DNA of 64,000 nucleotides from Paraglaciecola arctica BSs20135 (lineage in GTDB: Bacteria; Pseudomonadota; Gammaproteobacteria; Enterobacterales; Alteromonadaceae). The stretch spans positions 1-64,000 of the forward strand of contig NZ_BAEO01000062.1 in assembly GCF_000314995.1 (NCBI RefSeq). Direction: 5' to 3'. Below the pieces are notes generated by a model. It saw nothing but the letters and a program-made list of their open reading frames with translations. It had not been told where the DNA came from and did not search any database. Position 1 is the stretch's first letter, and each line of letters opens with the position of its first letter. Below are positions 24,580 to 33,166 of this stretch, piece by piece. The translations under genes and the position numbers were made by a program.

Positions 24580-26826
24580 ATGCATAATAAAAAAATGAAA
24601 AAACTGTCTGCGATAATAATTGCTAATATGGCGATGTTGCCATTATTACCCGCGACTTCTTTTGCACAGCAAGCCGTTGATGAACAACAATCGAAAGCTG
24701 ATGTAGAGAAAATCATTGTTACTGGCTCAAGGCAGCCCAAAGCTGCAAATAAAATTCCCGGCGCTATTAATGTTATCTCTCGAGAAGAAGTCAGTCGTAA
24801 TATAGCTTTGACCTCTGATGCAACATCGTTACTCACCAGAACCGTTCCTGGATATTCAGAATCCACTCAGCAAATGTCTAATTCAGGGGAAACCCTTCGT
24901 GGGCGTGTCGCATTAAGGTTGTTTGACGGCGTTCCTCAAGGTTCTCCATTACGAGAAGGTAATCGGGCAGGTATTTTTACTGATATGGGGATTATCGAAC
25001 GCGTAGAGGTTATTAATGGTCCTTCAGCCTCTGAAGGTGTTGGTGCTGCGGGCGGAATTATTAATTACATTTCACGTACTCCTACCAAAAAAGGTACAGA
25101 AGTAACTTTGTCTTCTCAATATCGAACTCAGTTTGAAGACGATAGTGAAAGTTGGAGACTAGGTTTTAATGTGGCACATCTAGAAGATGATTATGACTTG
25201 GTTTTGGCGGCGTCTTTTGCTGAAACAGGCATAGGTTACGATGCAGATGGTCGTCGCATTGGTTTGGGAACAAGTGGTTCTGCAATGGATTCAGAATCTG
25301 ATAATTTGTTTATAAAAGTTGGCACCAATTTCGGTGATCAGGATGAGCAACGTCTAGAACTGTCTTTGAGCCGTTTTAATATAGCTGGCCAAGGCAATTA
25401 TATATTAGTCGATGGTGACAGAGAAACAGGTTTAAGTAGCACTTCAGAACCTGGACGTCCATTAGGAGCAAGAGCAAGCTTTAACGATTTTAGTCAACAG
25501 AGCCTGACTTATACTAATGACGATTTTTTTGGCGGTTCTTTTTGGGTTCAATATTATCGAGCTGATCAAGGAATGCGTTACGAAGCCGAAAATAGTATCG
25601 ACAAACAAGACCCTTTAATTGCTCCAATAGCATTAGATGAAAACGGTGTTCCACTTAGTGATTTTCCATTAATTGATCAGTCAGAGATCCATTCTGATAA
25701 AGAAGGCTTGAGATCTTCTTGGACGAAATTAGATATCTTTGGAGTAAGAGATTTAGAGCTACAAGTTGGTTTGGATGTTGTGACAGATACGGCTCAGCAG
25801 CTATTAGCTCTGACTAATCGTGTTTGGGTGCCACCTATGGAATACACCAGCAAAACACCTTTCTTGCAACTTTCTTATGACTTAGGTGATGTTACTGTAA
25901 CCGGTGGGGTTCGTCGTGAAGATGGTCAATTAAAAGTAGATGACTACACTACAACTTGGTACAGAGACCGCCGAGAAGTATCTGGTGGTACCTTAGATTA
26001 TCAGGAAACATTAACCAATTTGGGTGCCATTTGGCGAGTTACTGACGATTTTTCCGCATATATATCAACAGCTAAAGGCTTCACGCTACCTAACGTAGGT
26101 ATTCCGCTGCGTAACATTAGTTGCTCCAACGACACCAGTGAAGGTGATGTGCCGTTTGGCGGCACGCAACCTGATGGATGTCCTGACGATGATCCTATTT
26201 CTGTAGATGGAATTCTTGATTTACAACCCATAGTTGTACAAAACAAAGAGATAGGGTTCAACTGGAATGGTGAGCGCGCAAACTTTGGGGCATCATATTA
26301 CCTGTCTGACTCAGAATTTGGGGTTAGTTTGAGAGTCGACCCTGAAACTGAAGATTATATAATGCTGCGCAGACCTACTGAGATTAAAGGTTATGAGATG
26401 ACAGCTGGTTTCAAAGTCACCGATACCATTGAACTGAGTGCGATGTACTCGCATACCGAAGGTAAAACCCGTACTGGCGATACTGGACCGCTTGATCGCG
26501 AAATGGGGATGCGTGATGTTGGCCCTGACAAAGTGGTGTTAACGGCGAACTGGAAGTTTTCAGATCAGGGTAGGGTAGTACTAGGTGCTCGTACTGTTCT
26601 TGACAATGATATAAACGAAGGTCAAGCAGGTGAAGAACACATAGATGGTTATACTCTTTTTGACTTAAATGCTAATTATCAATTAGACAATGCCACGTTC
26701 AGCGTTGGTATAGATAACCTGTTAGATAAGTCATATTTTTTAAGTCATTCTCAGGTTGACCAGTGGAGAAATTATTTTAAAGGTCAAGGTCGTATAGTTA
26801 GTTTGGGCTATACATTAAAATTCTAA
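24580..26826 (+). CDS. TonB-dependent outer-membrane receptor
   Basis: A 748-residue receptor that takes up a ligand across the outer membrane using the TonB-ExbBD system. Signal peptide about 1-30 (ending TSFAQQA). A TonB box-like EKIIVTGSR follows, then the plug (about 50-160) with IERVEVINGPSASEGVGAAGG, and a 22-strand beta barrel ending in FSVGIDNLLDKSYF and the terminal aromatic strand SLGYTLKF. The organisation resembles siderophore-type (FhuE/FepA-like) receptors, but nearby genes are catabolic rather than siderophore genes. I chose the ATG at 24580 (AGAGG seven bases upstream); the frame is open 13 codons further. It stands first in a row of same-strand catabolic genes, separated from them by a hairpin, and may import their substrate. 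Confidence 0.9.
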   Translation: MHNKKMKKLSAIIIANMAMLPLLPATSFAQQAVDEQQSKADVEKIIVTGSRQPKAANKIPGAINVISREEVSRNIALTSDATSLLTRTVPGYSESTQQMSNSGETLRGRVALRLFDGVPQGSPLREGNRAGIFTDMGIIERVEVINGPSASEGVGAAGGIINYISRTPTKKGTEVTLSSQYRTQFEDDSESWRLGFNVAHLEDDYDLVLAASFAETGIGYDADGRRIGLGTSGSAMDSESDNLFIKVGTNFGDQDEQRLELSLSRFNIAGQGNYILVDGDRETGLSSTSEPGRPLGARASFNDFSQQSLTYTNDDFFGGSFWVQYYRADQGMRYEAENSIDKQDPLIAPIALDENGVPLSDFPLIDQSEIHSDKEGLRSSWTKLDIFGVRDLELQVGLDVVTDTAQQLLALTNRVWVPPMEYTSKTPFLQLSYDLGDVTVTGGVRREDGQLKVDDYTTTWYRDRREVSGGTLDYQETLTNLGAIWRVTDDFSAYISTAKGFTLPNVGIPLRNISCSNDTSEGDVPFGGTQPDGCPDDDPISVDGILDLQPIVVQNKEIGFNWNGERANFGASYYLSDSEFGVSLRVDPETEDYIMLRRPTEIKGYEMTAGFKVTDTIELSAMYSHTEGKTRTGDTGPLDREMGMRDVGPDKVVLTANWKFSDQGRVVLGARTVLDNDINEGQAGEEHIDGYTLFDLNANYQLDNATFSVGIDNLLDKSYFLSHSQVDQWRNYFKGQGRIVSLGYTLKF

Positions 26827-26835
26827 GACTATAAA

Positions 26836-26870
26836 ACTTGCCCTCGGTATAGGCCGAGGGTAAGACAAGT
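26836..26870 (+). terminator. Hairpin after the TonB receptor gene
   Basis: CCCTCGG (26841-26847) pairs with CCGAGGG (26854-26860), extended by ACTTG/CAAGT. It lies 15 bases past the stop. There is no T tract, so it may attenuate rather than end transcription into the catabolic cluster. Confidence 0.55.
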
Positions 26871-26960
26871 TCCACTGCATACCTGATATATTCTAATTTA
26901 CATAATTCTGTTACTCCAGTTAGTTAAGCGGAGTCCACAAAATAAGCTGCATGAGTTTCT

Positions 26961-29126
26961 ATGACCGATAAAAAGTACAACATACCCGCCCCCAAACCTA
27001 AAATAGCTGAATTTGAACAACCTCATACTTTACCTATTCATCTACCTACTCCTGGCGAACCAACACCTTGGCCATTTCATAAAATTGGTGAGTGGAAAAT
27101 TGACGTAAATGCGGGTGTCGATACGTGGCGTCATGGTATGAAAGTGTGGCGCCAAGAACATTTGATCCGAATGGGATATGACGATGCCCAATATAAGCGT
27201 GAAGAATTACTTTGGTCACAGAGTAACTATGTGCACGCGCAAATGATGGTTGAAGATCGTTATTTTTATGATCCTGTTGCAAGACAATATACGGTAGACA
27301 AATATCTTGATGATCTGAAAGCTCGATTTGGCGGAATTGACAGCGTTTTACTTTGGTACATTTACCCAAACATCGGAATTGATGATCGCAGTCAACACGA
27401 CTTAGTTGATTCATTACCGGGCGGTCTTGAAGGATTGAAACAGGTTGTTGCCGATTTCCATCGCCGTAATGTGCGAGTGTTTTTGCCCACTATGCCATGG
27501 GATAATGGTACCCGAGATAATGGTAAAACAGATTGGCAAGCTATGGCCGAGCTCGCCGCTGAAGTGAATGCAGACGGTATCAATGGAGATACTTATTTTA
27601 GTGTTCCTCATTCCTTTAGAGTGGCTTCAGACAAAACCGGGCACCCAGTGGTTTTACAACCCGAAACCTGGCCACTGTCAGATGAAGCATTGATGTGGAA
27701 TAACCAAACTTGGGGTAAAGCCTCGACCTCTTTTATACCTGCGGTTAGCAAATTGAAATGGTTAGAGTCGAGGCATTTAACTAATGTCGAGAACCGCTGG
27801 GCGAGAAATCGTACCGATGATTTCCAATATATATTCTTTAATGGTCATGGTTATAACGCTTGGGAAAATATTTGGGGTATCTGGAATCAATTCACTCCCA
27901 GAGATGGGGAAACCTTGCGGCGTATTGCCACTATTTTCCGAAAATTTTCCACTTTGCTTGTCGGCCCCGATTGGGAGCCCTATGCACAAACTCTTCAGCA
28001 AGGTGTTTTTGCAAGCGCGTTTCCTAGAGAACAAATGACCTTATGGACTGTAGTCAATCGCAATGAGTATGAATTATCTACAGAGCAACTAGTTGTTAAT
28101 CATCAGGCTGGTACGCGCTATATCGATATCTGGAATGGCGTTGAGCTAAAAGCCAGATTATCCAAAGATAAGGCAATATTACATTTTGATATGGAGCCTA
28201 ATGGGTACGGCTGTGTATTAGCGTTAAAAGAAGGCGAAAGTATCACTGATCTAACGGTTTTCTTGCAGCAAATGAAAGAGTTAGCTGCTAAGCCGTTGCA
28301 ACACTATTCAGGAGCGTGGAAAGCGCTTGTACAGAATATGGTCGATATTCCAGCAACTGCACCTAAGACAGAAGCACCTGAAGGCATGATCGCCATTCCT
28401 GCTGGTGGTTTTGATTTTAAGGTGGGTGGGATAGAAATTGAAGGTTTCATGTGGGCAGGTCTAGACTTCCAATATCCGTGGGAAAACGTGCCGCGTCGAG
28501 CCCATAACCAGCACCTAGATATAAAGCCATTTTTTATGGATCAATATCCTGTGAGTAATGCTGATTATTTCAAATTTGTCACTGCCACTGGTTATCATCC
28601 TGAAGATGATTTCAACTTCTTGAAGGATTGGGTAGATGGAAAACCTCAAAAAGGTTGGGAAAATAAACCCGTAACTTGGGTGTCCATTGAAGATGCAAGA
28701 GCATACGCAACTTGGGCAAATAAACGCTTGCCTAACGAATGGGAATGGCAATATGCAGCCCAAGGTACGGATGGACGTTTGTTCCCATGGGGCGACAGTT
28801 GGGATGCTAACGCTGTGCCAGCAATCAATCACCAAAGAGATTTATTGCCTCCTGCCAATGTTGATGCACATCCAACCGGCGCTAGCCCATTTGGGGTAAT
28901 GGATATGGTGGGGAATGTTTGGCAATGGACCAATGAATTTGTTGACGAACATACTCGTGCTGCAGCTTTGCGTGGAGGATCATCATATCACCCAGCTACA
29001 TCTCATTGGTATTTCCCACAAGCCTATCAGTTAGATCAACATGGTAAATATTTATTGATGGCGCCCTGTAAAGACAGATCAGGAATGCTCGGATTTCGCT
29101 GTGTTGTTGATTCTAACCGAGATTAG
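26961..29126 (+). CDS. TIM-barrel glycosidase-like protein fused to an FGE/SUMF1-like domain
   Basis: A 721-residue protein without a signal peptide, so probably cytoplasmic. The N-terminal ~440 residues look like a TIM-barrel glycoside-hydrolase-type domain (SVLLWYIYPNIGIDDRSQHD, VRVFLPTMPWDNGTRD, EVNADGINGDTYF) followed by a beta-sandwich-like part. I cannot name the GH family. Residues about 475-720 form a formylglycine-generating-enzyme (SUMF1) fold: GGFDFKVGG, FFMDQYPVSNADYFKFV, PVTWVSIEDARAYATWANKR, LPNEWEWQYAAQGTDGRLFP, GNVWQWT, LRGGSSY and a GFRCV end. The true FGE Cys pair context is not clear, although two Cys are present in APCKDRSGMLGFRC. Many FGE-fold proteins bind other substrates, so sulfatase activation should not be assumed. 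The start has a weak Shine-Dalgarno. It is probably the first enzyme of the cluster running to 39 kb. Confidence 0.75.
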   Translation: MTDKKYNIPAPKPKIAEFEQPHTLPIHLPTPGEPTPWPFHKIGEWKIDVNAGVDTWRHGMKVWRQEHLIRMGYDDAQYKREELLWSQSNYVHAQMMVEDRYFYDPVARQYTVDKYLDDLKARFGGIDSVLLWYIYPNIGIDDRSQHDLVDSLPGGLEGLKQVVADFHRRNVRVFLPTMPWDNGTRDNGKTDWQAMAELAAEVNADGINGDTYFSVPHSFRVASDKTGHPVVLQPETWPLSDEALMWNNQTWGKASTSFIPAVSKLKWLESRHLTNVENRWARNRTDDFQYIFFNGHGYNAWENIWGIWNQFTPRDGETLRRIATIFRKFSTLLVGPDWEPYAQTLQQGVFASAFPREQMTLWTVVNRNEYELSTEQLVVNHQAGTRYIDIWNGVELKARLSKDKAILHFDMEPNGYGCVLALKEGESITDLTVFLQQMKELAAKPLQHYSGAWKALVQNMVDIPATAPKTEAPEGMIAIPAGGFDFKVGGIEIEGFMWAGLDFQYPWENVPRRAHNQHLDIKPFFMDQYPVSNADYFKFVTATGYHPEDDFNFLKDWVDGKPQKGWENKPVTWVSIEDARAYATWANKRLPNEWEWQYAAQGTDGRLFPWGDSWDANAVPAINHQRDLLPPANVDAHPTGASPFGVMDMVGNVWQWTNEFVDEHTRAAALRGGSSYHPATSHWYFPQAYQLDQHGKYLLMAPCKDRSGMLGFRCVVDSNRD

Positions 29127-29145
29127 TTGCTTGTTTTAATCAATG

Positions 29146-29200
29146 GCGGGAATAAACATTATGTATGCTTTGATGAAAGTACCATTCTGTTTATTCTCGC
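29146..29200. repeat. Inverted repeat between FGE-like gene and CoA-transferase
   Basis: GCGGGAATAAACA (29146-29158) and TGTTTATTCTCGC (29188-29200) pair with one mismatch across 29 bases. It lies 20 bases past the upstream stop codon. It is possibly a terminator-like or mRNA-processing structure inside the operon. Confidence 0.55.
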
Positions 29201-29275
29201 TTTAAAGTCATACAAACTTACCTGATTGGGTAATCAATTTTGACTATTCTCTCATTGGATTAGTGGAGGAAGTTT

Positions 29276-30490
29276 ATGAATTCTAAACCAGAATATTCTT
29301 TATCAACAAGATCTGGAGCTGATGGGCCTCTAAGTGGCATTCAGGTTATAGATTTAAGTGCATATATTGCAGGACCATATGGTTGTACCTTATTAGCTGA
29401 TCAGGGCGCAGATGTCATTAAAATTGAGCCCCCTACTGGCGATAATATGCGTAAATATCCTACCACCTTGGAAGCTGAGCACAGAGGTTTTCTCGGGATT
29501 AATCGTAGTAAACGTGGATTGGTGCTAGATCTTAAAAGCCAGGAAGGTCATGAAATACTGATGAAGTTGGTAAAAAAGGCCGACATATTAGTGCATAACT
29601 TTCGCCCTGGCGTACCTGAACGACTCGGTATCGATTTTGAAACGTTAAATTTAATCAACCCCAGACTAATTTATTGTGTTGTTACTGGTTATGGTGAAAC
29701 GGGACCGTTGAAGAACAAGGCTGGCTTTGATCAAGTGTTACAAGCGATGAGCGGAATTTGTTCTATGCAAGGGATACGCGGTAAAACACCTGAAATAGTC
29801 AACGGTTCAGTTGTTGATTATTATGCTGCAGCATTAATATCTGGTGGCGCGTCCTCTGCTTTATATGAACGTGAACGCAGTGGGTTAGGACAATATGTTG
29901 GGGTGTCGTTATTACGTAGTGCCTTAACGATGCAATCAGCTAGGCTTGTCTGGGCTGAAGGTGAACCTGCCAATATCGGACGAGATTTCCGGTCAGGGGG
30001 GATAACCGGCATCCACCCAGCCAAAGAAGGATATTTGTATTTATCTGCTAATACACCACATTTTTGGAAAGCACTTTGTAATAAAGTTGGTCTTCCCGAT
30101 TTAGCGGCTTCTGAGCGCTACGATAGTATTCGCAAAAGAGCTGAACATGCTGCAGAAATAGTACCTTTGTTACAAGCAGCATTAATGAATAAAACCGCCA
30201 TTGAGTGGGAGACCCTTTTTGGTAATGACGTGCCATGTGCCGCTGCTCGACAAATTGAAGACGTATTTAACCATGAGCAGGTTGTGGCAGAAGACATGAT
30301 GACCACATTTGAACATCCACTGGTGGGTACATATCAGGGAATGACCCGGGCCATAAAATTTGGCCGCACACCAGGACCTAAACCTTTTGCGGCACCAGTG
30401 TTTGGACAACATTCCGATGCTGTGTTGGAGCAGCTCGGATTTACCGAATTACAACGGACTAAACTGCGTAATGATAGCGTAGTGAAATAA
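29276..30490 (+). CDS. Class III CoA-transferase (CaiB/BaiF family)
   Basis: A 404-residue enzyme that moves CoA between carboxylic acids. The N-terminal block PLSGIQVIDLSAYIAGPYGC, then GADVIKIEPP and NRSKRGLVLDLKS, are typical of the family. AGFDQVLQAMSG carries the catalytic Asp152, which forms the acyl anhydride with the substrate. The length and the C-terminal part (PAPVFGQHSDAVL-like ending) are normal. GGAGG lies directly upstream of the ATG, a strong Shine-Dalgarno. Its place between a glycohydrolase-fold gene and a CitE-like lyase suggests it activates an organic acid to its CoA ester for cleavage. The acid is not identified. Confidence 0.92.
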   Translation: MNSKPEYSLSTRSGADGPLSGIQVIDLSAYIAGPYGCTLLADQGADVIKIEPPTGDNMRKYPTTLEAEHRGFLGINRSKRGLVLDLKSQEGHEILMKLVKKADILVHNFRPGVPERLGIDFETLNLINPRLIYCVVTGYGETGPLKNKAGFDQVLQAMSGICSMQGIRGKTPEIVNGSVVDYYAAALISGGASSALYERERSGLGQYVGVSLLRSALTMQSARLVWAEGEPANIGRDFRSGGITGIHPAKEGYLYLSANTPHFWKALCNKVGLPDLAASERYDSIRKRAEHAAEIVPLLQAALMNKTAIEWETLFGNDVPCAAARQIEDVFNHEQVVAEDMMTTFEHPLVGTYQGMTRAIKFGRTPGPKPFAAPVFGQHSDAVLEQLGFTELQRTKLRNDSVVK

Positions 30491-30574
30491 ACCTATTCAT
30501 GCCTATTGGTTTACTACAAGGCATCAAAATGATGCCAGTCAATTATTTGTTGTTTATAAATTTAAGGAAATTTT

Positions 30575-31957
30575 GTGATTATTCGATATCTGGATCCTCT
30601 AGAACAGCTAGAGTTTGAAATTATTCAACGCACAGAACAAGGCGACGATGCCAGCGAACTTTCGAATGCTTTCAAAAAAATACAGAGCCAGCCGTTAGAG
30701 CTGGGCAGTCAGAATGCTCGTCAGTTACTGATCGAATTAATGGCCACTGACAAACAGGGCAATAGATCGTCTTTAACTGAACCTGATGAATTGAATGCGA
30801 TAATGGATGCTGCAAAACCAATAAATGCTCCCGAATCAATTCGAACTCCTCTTAATGAAGCTGAACTTTATAATCGTATTCTGGGCGGTTGGTTAGGGCG
30901 TTCCGCTGGTTGTTTACTTGGTAAACCAGTGGAGCGATATCAACGGCCTTCGTTGCGAGAAATGCTAGAAGCCAATAATACTTGGCCATTGGATAATTAT
31001 TGGACCCAAGATGGGATGCCAGAGGAAATTCTGACCAAGTATCCATGGAAAAGACGTGGAGGTTTGGCCAGTCTTAGGGAAAATATTCAATATATGCCCG
31101 AAGATGATGATCTTAATTACACTATGCTAAATTTACACGTATTCGAGACCCATGGTGAAAATTTTAGTAGTGAAGATGTGGGCACCGCCTGGTTAGCAAA
31201 ATTACCGGTGATGGAGTTATTTACTGCTGAACGAGTGGCCTATTTTAACCTCTTAGCAGGGCATGATGCACCTGAGTCTGGACTCTATATTAACCCGTTT
31301 CGGGAATGGATCGGCGCCCAAATTCGAGCCGACTTGTGGGGTTACATTTCTCCTGGAAAACCACAACGGGCAGCCGAATTTGCCTGGCGTGATGCTCGCC
31401 TGAGTCACTCACGCAACGGTATCTATGGTGAAATGTTTTTTGCCGCACTGATTGCCGAAGCTTTTTATGGATCAGATATACGTACCTTAGTGCACGCTGC
31501 TTTAGCTTGTGTCCCTGCTGAATCACGCTTTGCGAAAGCTATTAATATAGTGCTGGAATTTCCCCTTAAAGAAATGCAATGGGAGCAAGTGGTAGATGAA
31601 ATCTACCATCATTTTGGCCACTACCATTGGGTACACACCATCAATAATGCGGCATTAACCGTTGCTGCATTATTAGTGGGTAACGGCGATCTGGAAAAAA
31701 CCATATGTAATGTGGTTATGGGAGGCTGGGATACTGATAGCAACGGCGCCACAGCAGGCTCCATAGTCGGTATCATCAACGGTGCCACCGCATTGCCTAA
31801 TAAATGGATCGACCCACTGAATAATCGTATTCGCTCTAGTTTGGGAGGGTTTGATAATGCCCAATTTACTGATTTAGCCACTAGAACTGTTGCTGTCATA
31901 CAAAGTTCATCGAACCAAAAATCAAATGCTGCTGTTAGTCAGGTAGATGATTTTTAA
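30575..31957 (+). CDS. ADP-ribosylglycohydrolase-fold enzyme, long form
   Basis: A 460-residue protein of the ADP-ribosylation/crystallin J1 family (PF03747), which hydrolyses N- or O-glycosidic bonds of ribosyl compounds with two Mg2+. Residues 1-95 are an extra N-terminal domain not found in DraG. The core starts at LNEAELYNRILGGWLGRSAG. Metal-site blocks: EDDDLNYTML (in place of the usual TDDT) and GGWDTDSNGATAGSIVG. The first block departs from the DraG consensus, and the surrounding genes are for catabolism, not protein ADP-ribosylation. I therefore infer a small-molecule glycohydrolase. It is 84 bases downstream of the CoA-transferase and probably co-transcribed. Confidence 0.88.
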   Translation: MIIRYLDPLEQLEFEIIQRTEQGDDASELSNAFKKIQSQPLELGSQNARQLLIELMATDKQGNRSSLTEPDELNAIMDAAKPINAPESIRTPLNEAELYNRILGGWLGRSAGCLLGKPVERYQRPSLREMLEANNTWPLDNYWTQDGMPEEILTKYPWKRRGGLASLRENIQYMPEDDDLNYTMLNLHVFETHGENFSSEDVGTAWLAKLPVMELFTAERVAYFNLLAGHDAPESGLYINPFREWIGAQIRADLWGYISPGKPQRAAEFAWRDARLSHSRNGIYGEMFFAALIAEAFYGSDIRTLVHAALACVPAESRFAKAINIVLEFPLKEMQWEQVVDEIYHHFGHYHWVHTINNAALTVAALLVGNGDLEKTICNVVMGGWDTDSNGATAGSIVGIINGATALPNKWIDPLNNRIRSSLGGFDNAQFTDLATRTVAVIQSSSNQKSNAAVSQVDDF

Positions 31958-32026
31958 CCGCTAATACTGCTTTTAACTACTGTTTCTAACAATAATTGGG
32001 TTATTGACTACGCAATCTGCTTTGTG

Positions 32027-32049
32027 GATAGCTGTGGTCAATAGCTATC
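32027..32049. terminator. Short hairpin after the long glycohydrolase gene
   Basis: GATAGCT (32027-32033) pairs perfectly with AGCTATC (32043-32049) over a 9-base loop. There is no T tract. It is a weak candidate terminator ahead of the CitE-like gene. Confidence 0.35.
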
Positions 32050-32256
32050 TGGGGACCCAAGTTAATTATAAAGAAACAAAAAGTATGGTTTGAAGATAGA
32101 ATAGAACTATTTTGTTAATCCTAAAAATAACTTAAATTGCCCCCTAGTACTTGTTCTATAAAGTTTTGAATGAAAATGTAAATTCTCAATTGTTAACATT
32201 TGCAACAAACAAAACAAAACAAATATATCTTTTTAGCTAATCAATAGAGGGTAATT

Positions 32257-33132
32257 ATGCGTAGTAAGCTTTTTGTTCCTGGTATCCGCCCTGAATTATT
32301 TAGTAAGGCATTAGCCGGGCCTGCCGACGCCATTTCTATAGATTTGGAAGACTCGGTAGTTGCTAGCCAAAAAGTCCAAGCACGGCATATTATCAGCGAG
32401 TTTTTGCTGTCCGCGGAAGTTGCTACTTGTCTCAAAACTATTATTGTTAGGTGCAACGGAATTTATACTAGTCATTTTAAAGATGATCTAGCGGCCGTTA
32501 TTCGCCCTAACCTAAGCATGCTCAATTTACCTAAAATTGAATCAGCCAAAGATGTCTTGGCTGCGGTTTCCTTGATTGAAAAAATCGAACGGGAAAACGC
32601 TATTGTTAACCCCATTCCTTTACTCGTTAACATCGAGACCGCCAAAGGACTACGTAACGTAATAGAAATCTGCGGCGCCCATAAAAGAGTCGCTGGACTG
32701 CAATTAGGCTTGAATGACTTATTTGATTCAGCTGGGATCGATCGAGATGATAACGCCAGTGTGCATGCTGTAATGCTGACGCTTCGGCTAGCAGCCTGCG
32801 AAGCCGGTATTAAGGTTTATGATGGCGCATTTCCCGATATTAATAACATGCAAGGGTTTCAAACTGAGGTAGAAATGGCGCGTCGCTTGGGATATAGCGG
32901 CAAAAGTTGCATACATCCTAATCAAGTCGCGACAGTTAATCGACTGTTTATCCCAGCAGCAGAAGATGTTGCCTTGGCAGAGCAGATTGTTGAAGCGGCT
33001 GATAAAGCTGAAAGTAAAGGTGTCGGGGTTTTTACTGTTGCTGGAAAAATGATTGATCTTCCCTCTATCCAGCGGGCTAAATCAGTACTTGCAGAATATA
33101 GGCACTACATAAACACCCAAACAACGGCTTAA
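32257..33132 (+). CDS. HpcH/HpaI-family CoA-ester lyase (CitE-like)
   Basis: A 291-residue TIM-barrel lyase related to citrate lyase beta subunit, malyl-CoA and citramalyl-CoA lyases, which split beta-hydroxyacyl-CoA esters using Mg2+. Family blocks: RSKLFVPGIRPELFSKAL at the N-terminus (substrate/CoA binding), AISIDLEDSVV (metal-binding region), LVNIETAKGL (Glu ligand), LGLNDLFDSAG (in place of the usual GxxDL) and GYSGKSCIHPNQV. The length is right for the single-domain form. GAGG lies upstream of the ATG. With the CoA-transferase two genes upstream it forms a plausible acid-activation and C-C cleavage pair that would yield acetyl- or propionyl-CoA plus a 2-oxoacid. The preceding 300-base gap may contain its own promoter. 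Confidence 0.9.
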   Translation: MRSKLFVPGIRPELFSKALAGPADAISIDLEDSVVASQKVQARHIISEFLLSAEVATCLKTIIVRCNGIYTSHFKDDLAAVIRPNLSMLNLPKIESAKDVLAAVSLIEKIERENAIVNPIPLLVNIETAKGLRNVIEICGAHKRVAGLQLGLNDLFDSAGIDRDDNASVHAVMLTLRLAACEAGIKVYDGAFPDINNMQGFQTEVEMARRLGYSGKSCIHPNQVATVNRLFIPAAEDVALAEQIVEAADKAESKGVGVFTVAGKMIDLPSIQRAKSVLAEYRHYINTQTTA

Positions 33133-33166
33133 TCGACTTAATGGTAAGAATTTCAGGATGTACAAA

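Noticed and set aside
26951-26971. Six-codon upstream frame before the FGE-like fusion as a leader peptide
   Set aside because: It overlaps the gene start and has no attenuator structure or codon pattern to support a regulatory role.
26961-29126. Calling this gene the sulfatase-activating FGE
   Set aside because: It has no export signal, the catalytic Cys context is not clear, and it sits in a different cluster; only an FGE-like fold can be claimed.
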